Of a stretch of DNA of 64,000 bases, positions 32,290 to 41,133 are shown piece after piece. The translations under genes and the position numbers were made by a program. The notes below the pieces were generated by a model. The model had not been told where the DNA came from. It searched no databases and worked only from the letters and a program-made list of their open reading frames with translations. Origin of the DNA: Paenibacillaceae bacterium (GTDB lineage: Bacteria; Bacillota; Bacilli; Paenibacillales; NBRC-103111). Every line of letters begins with the position of its first letter. The first letter of the stretch is position 1. The DNA is taken from contig JAQSYI010000011.1 of assembly GCA_029256185.1 (NCBI GenBank), positions 221,272 to 285,271 on the forward strand, in the 5' to 3' direction.

Positions 32290-34119
32290 ATGTACACGGT
32301 ACATCATATCAGGAAGGCTGTATGCTCCCCCGAAGCGGGTAAAGCGCAAGCAGGCTTTCCCTTCGGTGTTGACTGGCGCAGCGCGCTGCGCAACGTGAGG
32401 CAAGCTCCTGCTTATGACGGCCTTCTGAAGGAAATAGCCAAAGAGGCTGAAAGAGCGCATAACACGCCTGTTGCTCCGCTTTCTTTTGATCTCTTCGATC
32501 TGTATGAAAAAAATGGTTCCCGCAAGGAGTTTGAGCTGGTGTACTTTGACCGCCGCAGCCGGTTGGCCGGGCTGGTATTTGCGATACTTACGGAAGAAGC
32601 GGACCACTATCTGGCATCATTGGAGAATCTGATCTGGGAGATCTGCGGGGAATATGCCTGGTCGGTGCCCGCCCATCTGCCTCTGGGAGGGGATCGGCGT
32701 CCCCAAGATGTCATTGATCTGTTCGCAGCCGAGACGGGCCATGCTTTGGCGGAAACGCTGTATCTGGTCGGAGACAAGCTGGATAAGCGGGTCGTGGACA
32801 GAGCAAAGAGCGAAATCTACAGCAGGATCCTGCACCCCTTGTATAACGAGCCGGCTCTATTCCGCTGGGAGCTTTCTACGAATAACTGGGCTGCCGTATG
32901 TGCCGGAGCAGTTGGAATGACAGCGCTTTTTATCGAGGATAACCGGGAACGTCTGGCCGGGTTGATCAGCCGCATGCTGGGGGCGATGGATTCTTATCTG
33001 GAGGGCTTTCAGGGCGATGGCGGCTGTCCGGAGGGAATCGGCTATTGGCTGTACGGCTTCGGCTATTACGTCTACTTCGCTGAGATGCTGGAGCAGTATA
33101 CGGGCGGAGCGCTCAAGCTGATGGACAACCCCAAGTGCAGACGCATCGCAGAATTTCCGCTGGCAGTGAGCCTGTCCGACGGCTATTACGTGAGCTACTC
33201 GGACACTTCCGCCAAGGCGAGCTTGCACACAGGGCTGGTTTCCAGCCTGACCAGACGGTACGGGCAGCCGGTGCCTTACATGGAGGGCATCACCAGCTTT
33301 TTTGAGGACACCTGTTACCGGTTCGCCCATATTTCCCGTAATCTGTTCTGGTCGGATGAGAAGCTTTTGCAGCGGCCCACTACCGAGGGTGTATGGGAGC
33401 TTCCCGACCTGCAATGGGTAACGAGCCGGCATTGCTGCCACTCCTCCATGATTGCCTTCTCGGCCAAAGGCGGGCATAACGACGAACCGCATAATCAGAA
33501 TGATCTTGGCAGCTTTATCCTGCATGCAGGGGGCGAGAGCCTGCTGACTGACCCGGGGGCAGGCGTATACAGCCGCGACTACTTCGGGGAGAAGCGTTAC
33601 ACCTTCCTTCATAATTCCAGCAGGGGACATTCAGTTCCGTTAATTGATGGCCTGGAGCAGCAAGCGGGGGCAGCCCATGTCGCGGTAGTCAGAGACAAGC
33701 AAATTGGCCCGGAGGGGATATGTCTGTCTCTGGATCTGTCCGCAGCTTATCCCGCGGGTACGGTCGATAGCTGCATCCGTGAATTCAAGTGGATTTATAC
33801 GGGGGGCGACGGGACCGGGGTGCTGGAGTTGACGGACCGCTTCTCGTTCGGCTCCGCTCCAGGCAAGCTGGAGGAGGCGTTCATCAGTCTGGCGGAGCCG
33901 AAGCTGGAGCCTGGTGCGGTCAGTTGGCAAGGCCGGACAGGTGAAGTGCTTCTGCGCTATGATGAGCAGCTGTTTGCCCCATCCGTGGAGGTGATCTCCA
34001 CCCAGTGGCGCAGAGGAATTCCCGTGGTCATTTACCGGCTGGTACTGGCAGTTGTACGTCCGGTGGAGCAGATGGAATTTAAAGGAGTATTCGAGGTAAC
34101 GGTAAAAGGGGAAGCTTAA
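32290..34119 (+). CDS. Heparinase II/III-like polysaccharide lyase, cytoplasmic
   Basis: From ATG 32290 (AAGGGG upstream) the protein has 609 residues. An alpha/alpha-toroid N-terminal domain (residues about 30-370, with 'STNNWAAVCAG' near 195 and 'GGCPEGIGYWLYGFGYYVYF' near 243) is followed by a heparinase II/III beta-sandwich with 'GGHNDEPHNQNDLGSF' (394-409), 'DPGAGVYSRDYF' and 'FLHNSSRGHSVP' (439-450). These match the family of heparinase II, alginate oligo-lyases and related enzymes that beta-eliminate uronic-acid glycans. No signal peptide is present, so it acts on imported oligosaccharides. It lies 29 bp upstream of the PL8 gene in the same operon. The substrate is not determined. Confidence 0.85.
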   Translation: MYTVHHIRKAVCSPEAGKAQAGFPFGVDWRSALRNVRQAPAYDGLLKEIAKEAERAHNTPVAPLSFDLFDLYEKNGSRKEFELVYFDRRSRLAGLVFAILTEEADHYLASLENLIWEICGEYAWSVPAHLPLGGDRRPQDVIDLFAAETGHALAETLYLVGDKLDKRVVDRAKSEIYSRILHPLYNEPALFRWELSTNNWAAVCAGAVGMTALFIEDNRERLAGLISRMLGAMDSYLEGFQGDGGCPEGIGYWLYGFGYYVYFAEMLEQYTGGALKLMDNPKCRRIAEFPLAVSLSDGYYVSYSDTSAKASLHTGLVSSLTRRYGQPVPYMEGITSFFEDTCYRFAHISRNLFWSDEKLLQRPTTEGVWELPDLQWVTSRHCCHSSMIAFSAKGGHNDEPHNQNDLGSFILHAGGESLLTDPGAGVYSRDYFGEKRYTFLHNSSRGHSVPLIDGLEQQAGAAHVAVVRDKQIGPEGICLSLDLSAAYPAGTVDSCIREFKWIYTGGDGTGVLELTDRFSFGSAPGKLEEAFISLAEPKLEPGAVSWQGRTGEVLLRYDEQLFAPSVEVISTQWRRGIPVVIYRLVLAVVRPVEQMEFKGVFEVTVKGEA

Positions 34120-34148
34120 CCTTTCATAATAAACCACAGGGGTGACCT

Positions 34149-36455
34149 ATGGAGTTTAATGCGCTTATTGATAAGTGGAGAGCGATGCTTACCGGAGGCC
34201 CTGCATCTTCTTCCGGTGTGGAGGAGATGCCCAGCAGGAGCAAGATCATCATGAAGCTCACGGATAAGGCCCGCTGGAATCAATCCGAGATGGTGCGGCA
34301 GGGCGGGGATAGTCTGTGGCTTGACGTGTCCAGGAGCAAGGATGCCCGCCATGTGCACCAGACTTACCTGAGATTGAAGGAAATGGCCGTGGCCCATGAA
34401 ACGGAAGGGTCCGTTCTCTATCAGAATGCCGAATTGGCTGAGACAATGCGGTTTGGGCTGCAATGGGCTTATGACAACCTGTATAACGAACATATCTCCT
34501 TTTACGGAAACTGGTGGTATTGGGAAATCGGGGTGCCCCTTGAGCTGCTGGATACCTTGATTCTGCTGAATCGCCTCTTGCCTTCCGCGCTCACCGACGC
34601 TTGTCTGCGGGCTGTAGACCGGTGTACGCCCAGCCCGGAATGGATGCCGACCTCAATGAATGTCGTGCCCCATTTGTCCACCGGTGCTAACCGTGTCTGG
34701 AAAAGCCGTGTCTGTCTCTTGAGTGCGTTGCTGAAGCGGAATTCGCAGGCCATGGCCTCCTCGTGCCAGGCTTTGGAGCCCGTATTTGAGTATGTGGAGG
34801 AGGGGGACGGCTTCCATAGGGATGGATCCTTCATCCAGCACACCCACTTTCCTTATACTGGCGGATACGGCAAGGCGCTGCTCAAGGAATTGTCCGAAGT
34901 AACTTATTGGCTTAAGGGGAGCAACTGGCAAATTTCACAGGAGCACATCGGCAGGCTGCTCTCCTGGGTGGAGGAGGCCTTCGAGCCTCTGATGTACAAG
35001 GGGATTATGGCCGACATGGTTAATGGCAGAGAGGTGTCCCGCTCTTTCTTTCAGAACGGTCAATCAGGCCAGACTGTTCTGGGAGGGGTCCTGCGGCTGA
35101 TTGAGGTTGCTGACGGGAAAACCTCGGAGCGGTTGAAGCAGACCGCCAAATATTGGCTCCAGGCCAATACGCGCCAGAATTTTCTGGAGGAGGCTCCTCT
35201 TGATCTGGCCATTGCCGGATGGCGGCTGTTGAACGATGCTGCTGCAGCCCCACGGGAGGATTACCGGATTTCCAAGGTATTCGCCGCGATGGACCGGGTT
35301 GTCCATCAGGTTCAAGATACGGCCATAGGCATCAGCATGTTCTCCAGCCGGATGGGGACCTATGAATCCATTAACGGGGAGAATCTGCACGGCTGGCATA
35401 CGGCCCACGGCATGACCTATCTGTACAACAACGATCTGGGGCAATACAGCGACGGCTTCTGGCCGACAGTCGATCCCTACAGGCTGCCCGGAACCACTGC
35501 AAGCTCCCGCCCCCGCGCTGACGGGGAAGGAAGCGGCATGCGCAGCACCAAGCCATTCGCCGGTGGCGCTGTCCTGTCCGGGCAATATACGGCGGCAGGA
35601 ATGGAATTGGAGGAGCCTGGCGAGTTCCATGCGCGCAAATCCTGGTTTTTGTTCGAAGATCAGGTGATCGCACTGGGTTCTGGCATACGATCAGAAAACC
35701 CCCTGCAGCTGGAGACGACGGCAGAAAACCGCATGTTAAGCCGGGAAGGAAGTGACACCGTTACGGTTGGAGCGGCTGGACAGAGTCATGTGCTCGCGGC
35801 TGACGGAACGACGGAGCTGCCTGCCGACGGCTGGGTTCATCTGCAGGGAGCTGTGCCGGGGACTGCTGTAGGATATGTATTTCCCCGGGTGCAGCCTGTC
35901 TCGCTGCTGCAGGAGACACGGACAGGCAGCTGGCGGGACATCAATGAGCAGGGTCCTCCGGTAGACCTGTCACGGCGTTATCTGACCATCTGGTTCGACC
36001 ATGGCATCATGCCTTCCGGCGGGGAGTATGCTTATGTGCTGCTGCCGGGACGCAATGCGGAGCAGACTGCCGCTTACCGGGATAACGGGGAGGCGGAGAT
36101 TGTGGAAATGTCCGCTGAAGCTCACAGCGCCAGAATCCCCCGGTTGGGACTCACCGGGATCCTATTCTGGGAGGATAAGCCCAAGAAGGCAGGCGCGGTT
36201 GCCTGCGATAAGAAAGCGGCTGTTGTCGTGAAAGAAGACAGCGGGTCTCTTGCCGTATCGGTTGCCGACCCCACAATGGAGAATGACGGTTTCATTACCA
36301 TTGAGATCGATGCCAGCGCCAGCGGGGTGACGGCTAAGGATAAGAGGATTGAGGTTCTTGCATTGGAGCCTTCCATCCGGTTTAACGTGAATGTGGGCGG
36401 AGCACGGGGGAGCAGCAGCACCATAGTGTTCGCCAAGGTGAAAAGGGAACAATGA
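34149..36455 (+). CDS. Family 8 polysaccharide lyase, without signal peptide
   Basis: The 768-residue protein starts MEFNALIDKWRAMLTGG, with no signal sequence. It has the PL8 toroid with NWWYWEIG (near 121), 'STGANRVW' (Asn181), 'GDGFHRDGSFIQHTHFPYTG' (His231; Tyr240 follows) and 'NGREVSR', then the beta-sandwich domain with 'INGENLHGWHTAHGMTYLYN'. Asn181, His231 and Tyr240 fit the catalytic triad of hyaluronate, chondroitin AC and xanthan lyases. Most PL8 enzymes are secreted, so a cytoplasmic form suggests action on imported oligosaccharides. It follows the heparinase-like gene by 29 bp and precedes an AraC regulator. Confidence 0.92.
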   Translation: MEFNALIDKWRAMLTGGPASSSGVEEMPSRSKIIMKLTDKARWNQSEMVRQGGDSLWLDVSRSKDARHVHQTYLRLKEMAVAHETEGSVLYQNAELAETMRFGLQWAYDNLYNEHISFYGNWWYWEIGVPLELLDTLILLNRLLPSALTDACLRAVDRCTPSPEWMPTSMNVVPHLSTGANRVWKSRVCLLSALLKRNSQAMASSCQALEPVFEYVEEGDGFHRDGSFIQHTHFPYTGGYGKALLKELSEVTYWLKGSNWQISQEHIGRLLSWVEEAFEPLMYKGIMADMVNGREVSRSFFQNGQSGQTVLGGVLRLIEVADGKTSERLKQTAKYWLQANTRQNFLEEAPLDLAIAGWRLLNDAAAAPREDYRISKVFAAMDRVVHQVQDTAIGISMFSSRMGTYESINGENLHGWHTAHGMTYLYNNDLGQYSDGFWPTVDPYRLPGTTASSRPRADGEGSGMRSTKPFAGGAVLSGQYTAAGMELEEPGEFHARKSWFLFEDQVIALGSGIRSENPLQLETTAENRMLSREGSDTVTVGAAGQSHVLAADGTTELPADGWVHLQGAVPGTAVGYVFPRVQPVSLLQETRTGSWRDINEQGPPVDLSRRYLTIWFDHGIMPSGGEYAYVLLPGRNAEQTAAYRDNGEAEIVEMSAEAHSARIPRLGLTGILFWEDKPKKAGAVACDKKAAVVVKEDSGSLAVSVADPTMENDGFITIEIDASASGVTAKDKRIEVLALEPSIRFNVNVGGARGSSSTIVFAKVKREQ

Positions 36456-36582
36456 TCCGGGGTTTTGTATTTAATATATCCTGAACTGGACAATACAGAT
36501 GGCAAGGGGCAAGCAAATGATTATTCCCAGCACAGTCATAATCGGGTATGCTAGATTGCAGATGCAACCTAAAGATTAGGAT

Positions 36583-38853
36583 GTGGTGATCATCAGACTG
36601 ACAGGCTACTTGCAGAGGCTGATCGGATTCAGCCTGCTCATCGGAATGCTGCCTGTTGCAATATTAGGATTATTCTCCTATAGCAGATGGTCCAACGACA
36701 TTCAGGAAAAGGTCAACGAAGCCGATCTTCAGCTCCTGCGCCAGACCCAATTGACCGTGGAGCAGATGCTGCAAACCCTGCATCACGCCGGTATCCGGCT
36801 GGCCAATTCGCCGCTGGTCAATGTCCAGATCGACAAGCCGCTGACCTTCCAGGATTTCCGGCTGGTGGATGATCTGCAGACAGATCTAACCGCGTTGTCC
36901 GGTATTCAGATGGAGACCTTCAATCCCCGGCTGATCAGCATCAGCAACAACTGGGTGGTCAGTCTGGAAGGGCTGGGCACCCCGTCTGCTGTTGATGAGG
37001 AGTACGATCTGGGCCGGCAGGATAATTCCTACTGGATCAACAAAGGCAGTGATTCCGCCGACGGCGTTCCCGGTGAGATTACACTTGTGGTGAAGATTCC
37101 GCTGAACTTCAATATTCCCTCGGGTTTGCTGGTTGTGCAGACCTCAAGCCGTGATATTAACAAGCTGCTCCTGAAGAGCAGCCAGGCCGGGAACGTGATG
37201 GTGCTGGATGAGAATTTCCGGGTGCTGGCAGCGGCGGATGAGGCGGCGGTGGGCGCAGACATGCAGGCCCTGATGGAATTAAGAGACTCGAATGCCTCTT
37301 CCGGCTACCTGGAGTCTGAAGTGAACGGAGATATGGCGGGAATCAGCTTCATCAGGTCCCCCTACAACGGCTGGACGTATCTGTCCGTTGTGTCTATCAA
37401 GGATATTACCAAGGAATCAAGAATAATCGGCTGGGTCACCTTGGCAGTAAGCCTGTCCATGCTGGCCGTTGTGGCAGTCATCGCCCTGATCCTGTCTCTG
37501 AGGATGTACAGACCCATCCGGAAATTGTACGATTTGGCGTCCCGCCTGGCTGGTCTGTCCGAGACGGATAAGCCGGAAAAAGATGAATTCAGCTTCATCA
37601 GCGAGCGCATCAGCCAATTGAGCACCAACCGGAACCGGCTGACCGAGCAGTTGAACAGACAGATTGAGCCGCTGAACGATTTCTTCATGCTCCGGCTGCT
37701 CCAGGGGGAGATCCGGCATAACGAGGTGGCGGAACGGCTGAGAATGCTTGACTATTCTGCATCGTGGGACTGCCTCTGCGTTGTTGCGGTACAGATCGAT
37801 ACCTTGGAGGGAACCCCTTACCGGGAGAGCGATAAGGATCTGATGTTGTTTGCTATGAAAAATATAGTAAGCGAGCTGGCCACCGCGGAGCATACCCTGC
37901 GCACCATTCTGACAGGTCAGACAGTGGTAGTCATATTGGGAGACCATCAGCAGAGCGCAGAAGAGTTCAGGGATGGGGTGTATGCCCGGGCGGAAGCGTT
38001 CCAGAAGTCCATCAAGGATTATCTGAAGCTCAAGGTCAGCTGCGGGATCAGCCGCGTATACGCAAGCTTCGAATATTTGCCGCAGGCGTACAACGAAAGC
38101 ACGGAAGCCTTGAAATACCGGGTCAAGCTGGGACACGAGTCGATTCTGTTCATCGGGGATATGGAGATCGGAGAAAGCAGGCCCGTGTATCCCGAGCATC
38201 TGGAGAGCCAACTGCTCGATGCGGTGAAGCAAACGGATACGGAGCAAGCCCATGAGCTGCTGAATGAATGGATCGAGACCGTGTTCAACAGCGAGATGAG
38301 GCTCGATGAGTACCGGATTGCACTGGTGCGGCTGTTGACCCGGATCATGCAGATTGCCCAGGACTCCGGCGAACCCCTGCGGGCCATCGATCTGGAGAAC
38401 CAGTCCATCATCAGCAAATTGTTCAAGCTCTCCACCAAGGAGGAAATCCGGCTGTGGTTCGTCCATTCCGTGCTTGATCCCGTAATCCGGATCATGGATG
38501 AACGGAGGAATGAGAAGTACCGGCATATCGCAGACGCTGTCATCCGCATGATTCACGAGGAATACAATACCGACCTGACTTTGGAGAGCTGCGCGGAGCG
38601 GCTTCATTTCCACCCCAGTTATATATGGCGGGTTTTGCGCAGGGAAGCCGGGGTGAATTTCAGCGATTATCTGTCCCAGCACCGGCTGAAGATTGCCAAG
38701 GAGTGGCTGGAGGAGACGGATATCACCATCACGGAAATAGCGGAGAAGCTGAGATACAACAACGCCCAGAACTTCATCCGCTATTTCAAGAAGATGGAGG
38801 GAATATCCCCGGGGAAATACAGGGAAAAGCACAGAAACAACGAAGTCTCCTAA
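36583..38853 (+). CDS. Membrane-anchored AraC-family regulator
   Basis: The 756-residue protein has a membrane helix near residues 14-33, an extracellular sensor region of about 250 residues (Cache-like), a second helix near 285-308, a HAMP-like linker, a middle region of about 300 residues, and a C-terminal AraC double helix-turn-helix (from about residue 650: 'LTLESCAERLHFHPSYIWRV', 'ITEIAEKLRYNNAQNFIRYF'). There is no receiver or kinase domain, so it is a one-component sensor-activator seen often in Paenibacillus sugar loci. Start is GTG 36583 or GTG 36586; the ribosome site is weak. It lies between the lyase genes and the transporter genes and probably activates both in response to an external saccharide. 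Confidence 0.88.
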   Translation: MVIIRLTGYLQRLIGFSLLIGMLPVAILGLFSYSRWSNDIQEKVNEADLQLLRQTQLTVEQMLQTLHHAGIRLANSPLVNVQIDKPLTFQDFRLVDDLQTDLTALSGIQMETFNPRLISISNNWVVSLEGLGTPSAVDEEYDLGRQDNSYWINKGSDSADGVPGEITLVVKIPLNFNIPSGLLVVQTSSRDINKLLLKSSQAGNVMVLDENFRVLAAADEAAVGADMQALMELRDSNASSGYLESEVNGDMAGISFIRSPYNGWTYLSVVSIKDITKESRIIGWVTLAVSLSMLAVVAVIALILSLRMYRPIRKLYDLASRLAGLSETDKPEKDEFSFISERISQLSTNRNRLTEQLNRQIEPLNDFFMLRLLQGEIRHNEVAERLRMLDYSASWDCLCVVAVQIDTLEGTPYRESDKDLMLFAMKNIVSELATAEHTLRTILTGQTVVVILGDHQQSAEEFRDGVYARAEAFQKSIKDYLKLKVSCGISRVYASFEYLPQAYNESTEALKYRVKLGHESILFIGDMEIGESRPVYPEHLESQLLDAVKQTDTEQAHELLNEWIETVFNSEMRLDEYRIALVRLLTRIMQIAQDSGEPLRAIDLENQSIISKLFKLSTKEEIRLWFVHSVLDPVIRIMDERRNEKYRHIADAVIRMIHEEYNTDLTLESCAERLHFHPSYIWRVLRREAGVNFSDYLSQHRLKIAKEWLEETDITITEIAEKLRYNNAQNFIRYFKKMEGISPGKYREKHRNNEVS

Positions 38854-38878
38854 GAGGAACCTTAGGAGGCTTTTTTTT
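38847..38878 (+). terminator. Terminator of the AraC regulator gene
   Basis: CTCCTAAG (38847-38854) pairs with CTTAGGAG (38861-38868), followed by eight T (38871-38878). The stop codon TAA lies inside the 5' arm. Confidence 0.92.
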
Positions 38879-39156
38879 CGCGGTCCTCGCCGTATGACCC
38901 AAAATGCGCTTCGAGGCCAAGACTCCATCCTGTGGGACTATATAGCCGTGCGCACCAACTGATCCATGCATCGACTCCGCTGCTCCGTGCAACGACCCCG
39001 GAATGCATCCGCTGCTCCGTGCATCGACTGCCGCCCGAAGGGGAGGCATGCTAATGATTATGCCGGTGGAATCCTGTGCCAAACCGGCTCTGCAGGCGCC
39101 GATTCTCATCACGCAAGGAGATGATTATATACGGCAACTGCCCGGCAATGCTACAT
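38879..39156. other. Gene-free gap before the first transporter operon
   Basis: No gene is supported. 'CCGCTGCTCCGTGCA' occurs twice (near 38978 and 39007) as an imperfect direct repeat. Confidence 0.4.
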
Positions 39157-39170
39157 TGAAAGCGTTAACG
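39157..39170 (+). promoter_or_regulatory. Candidate cre site of the first transporter operon
   Basis: TGAAAGCGTTAACG matches the CcpA consensus at all but the last conserved positions and lies 53 bp before the permease start. Motif match only. Confidence 0.5.
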
Positions 39171-39222
39171 CTGCAGCGGCTGAGCATTCTTATTTTCAAC
39201 ACGAGCAGGAGGAGGACTTGGA

Positions 39223-40197
39223 TTGAATGTTATGAAAAAAGTTGACGGTATCTCTCCTGTGGATTATGTGGCAGGAGGAGGGACAGTGAGAAGAAATAGG
39301 GTCTGGAAGAGACTGGTAAGAGACCGCTGGATCTATGCGTTGCTGCTGCCGGGGCTTGTGTATTTCCTGTTGTTCAAATATGTCCCCATGTGGGGGGCCA
39401 TCATTGCTTTCAAGGAATTTAGTCCGTTCCTGGGTTTGATGGACAGTCCGTGGGTAGGCTGGGAGCATTTTGCCCGTTTGTTCGGCGATCCCGATTTTAC
39501 CATGCTTCTTAAGAATACTGTGATGATCGGCATGTACAAGCTGATTTTCTTCTTTCCCGCACCCATTATCATAGCTCTGCTGTTGAATGAGCTCCGCAGG
39601 CAGCTGTTCAAGCGTTTTGTCCAGACCCTGATCTATATTCCCCACTTCATGTCCTGGGTCGTAGTCGTCGCCATCACGTATATGCTGTTTACGACTGAGG
39701 GCGGGGCGCTGAGCATGAAGCTGGAGCAGATATTCGGACGGCAGTTCAATATTCTGTTGAGCGCCGACTGGTTCCGCACCCTGTTTGTGGGGCAGATTAT
39801 CTGGAAGGAAACGGGCTGGGGCACCATTATCTTTCTCGCCGCGCTGTCCGGTGTGGATCCCGAGCAATATGAGGCGGCCATTATCGACGGGGCCAACCGC
39901 TGGAAGCAGACCTGGCATGTCACGCTGCCGGCCATCCGCAGCACTATTGTGATTCTGCTGATTCTGCGTCTGGGAGACTTTCTGGAAACCGGCTTCGAGC
40001 ATGTTTTCCTGCTGCTGAATCCCATGAACCGGGAGGTCGGGGAAGTATTCGACACCTATGTGTATAAGATGGGTCTTACCATGGGCCAGTACAGCTACAG
40101 CACGGCTGTGGGATTGTTCAAGTCGTTCGTGGGGCTGGCGCTGGTCATGGGAGCCAATTACGCGGCCAAGAAAGCCGGCCAGGAAAGTATCTATTAA
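39223..40197 (+). CDS. Sugar ABC transporter permease, LplB-like
   Basis: The 324-residue protein has six membrane helices and the permease EAA loop ('EQYEAAIIDGANRWKQTWHV', near residue 225). It matches LplB/YteP-type permeases that import complex oligosaccharides. Start choice: TTG at 39223 lies 7 bp after the strong AGGAGGAGG (39207-39215); the ATG at 39232 would be 16 bp away, so TTG is preferred. It is first in an operon with a YtcP-like permease, a lipoprotein and a GH88/105 hydrolase. No ATPase gene is present nearby. Confidence 0.92.
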   Translation: MNVMKKVDGISPVDYVAGGGTVRRNRVWKRLVRDRWIYALLLPGLVYFLLFKYVPMWGAIIAFKEFSPFLGLMDSPWVGWEHFARLFGDPDFTMLLKNTVMIGMYKLIFFFPAPIIIALLLNELRRQLFKRFVQTLIYIPHFMSWVVVVAITYMLFTTEGGALSMKLEQIFGRQFNILLSADWFRTLFVGQIIWKETGWGTIIFLAALSGVDPEQYEAAIIDGANRWKQTWHVTLPAIRSTIVILLILRLGDFLETGFEHVFLLLNPMNREVGEVFDTYVYKMGLTMGQYSYSTAVGLFKSFVGLALVMGANYAAKKAGQESIY

Positions 40198-40212
40198 TTC
40201 AGGAGGAGCAGG

Positions 40213-41100
40213 ATGATGAACAAGCTAGGAAGAAAATCCCTGGGAGGACTCCTCTTTGACGGCTTCAATACCGTTTTTCTGGCATTATTTGCTCTTGTGG
40301 CCTTGTTGCCCTTCGTGCATATTGCAGCTGTCTCCCTGTCCGACTCCACTCTGGTGCAAGCGAAGGACTTCATTCTCCTTCCCAAAGGACTCTCATTGGA
40401 TGCGTACAAGTATTTGTTTGAGACGGATTCGGTTCCGAGAGGATTATGGGTTACGGTCTTCATCACCGTATCGGGGACGCTCATTAATCTGCTGTTTACT
40501 CTGACGATGGCTTATGCCCTGGCCCGCAGGGAGCTGATGGGCAGAAAGCCGATCATGCTAATGATTACCTTCTCCATGCTGTTCAGCGGCGGCATGATTC
40601 CTTCCTATCTGCTGCTTCGGGATCTGGCTATGCTGGATACTTATTGGGCGCTTACTATCCCCGGAGCAATCAGCGCCTTTAATCTGATCATCATCAAGAA
40701 CTTCTTTCAGCAGCTGCCCGCAGGCCTGGAGGAGTCGGCCAAGATTGACGGGGCAAGCGATATCGGGATTCTGGTGCGCATTGTGCTCCCTCTGTCCATG
40801 CCGACCATTGCCACCTTTACCCTGTTCTATGCCGTGGGCCATTGGAATACCTTTTTCGCTGCCATCATTTATATGAATGATCCTGACAAATGGCCGATCC
40901 AGGTCATTCTGCGCCAAATCGTGCTCCTGGCGTCGGGTCTGGAGGAAGCCGGAGATTTCGACGCGTCGGAGATCAACCAACTGTCCCAATCCATCAAGAT
41001 GGCAGTGATTGTCGTAGCAACCCTTCCCATCCTGCTCCTGTATCCGTTTTTGCAAAAGTATTTTGTCAAGGGAGTTCTGTTGGGTTCCATAAAAGGGTAA
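40213..41100 (+). CDS. Sugar ABC transporter permease, YtcP/LplC-like
   Basis: The 295-residue protein has six membrane helices and an EAA loop ('GLEESAKIDGASDIGILVRI', near residue 175). It is the usual partner of the LplB-like permease and starts 15 bp after it with a GGAGGAG ribosome site. Together they form the membrane channel of a CUT1 importer. Confidence 0.93.
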   Translation: MMNKLGRKSLGGLLFDGFNTVFLALFALVALLPFVHIAAVSLSDSTLVQAKDFILLPKGLSLDAYKYLFETDSVPRGLWVTVFITVSGTLINLLFTLTMAYALARRELMGRKPIMLMITFSMLFSGGMIPSYLLLRDLAMLDTYWALTIPGAISAFNLIIIKNFFQQLPAGLEESAKIDGASDIGILVRIVLPLSMPTIATFTLFYAVGHWNTFFAAIIYMNDPDKWPIQVILRQIVLLASGLEEAGDFDASEINQLSQSIKMAVIVVATLPILLLYPFLQKYFVKGVLLGSIKG

Positions 41101-41133
41101 TACACCAAATTGCACATAAGGGGAAATGTTACT

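Noticed and set aside
37417..38928. 503-residue minus-strand frame opposite the AraC regulator
   Set aside because: Antisense shadow of a clear AraC-family gene with no homology-like motifs.
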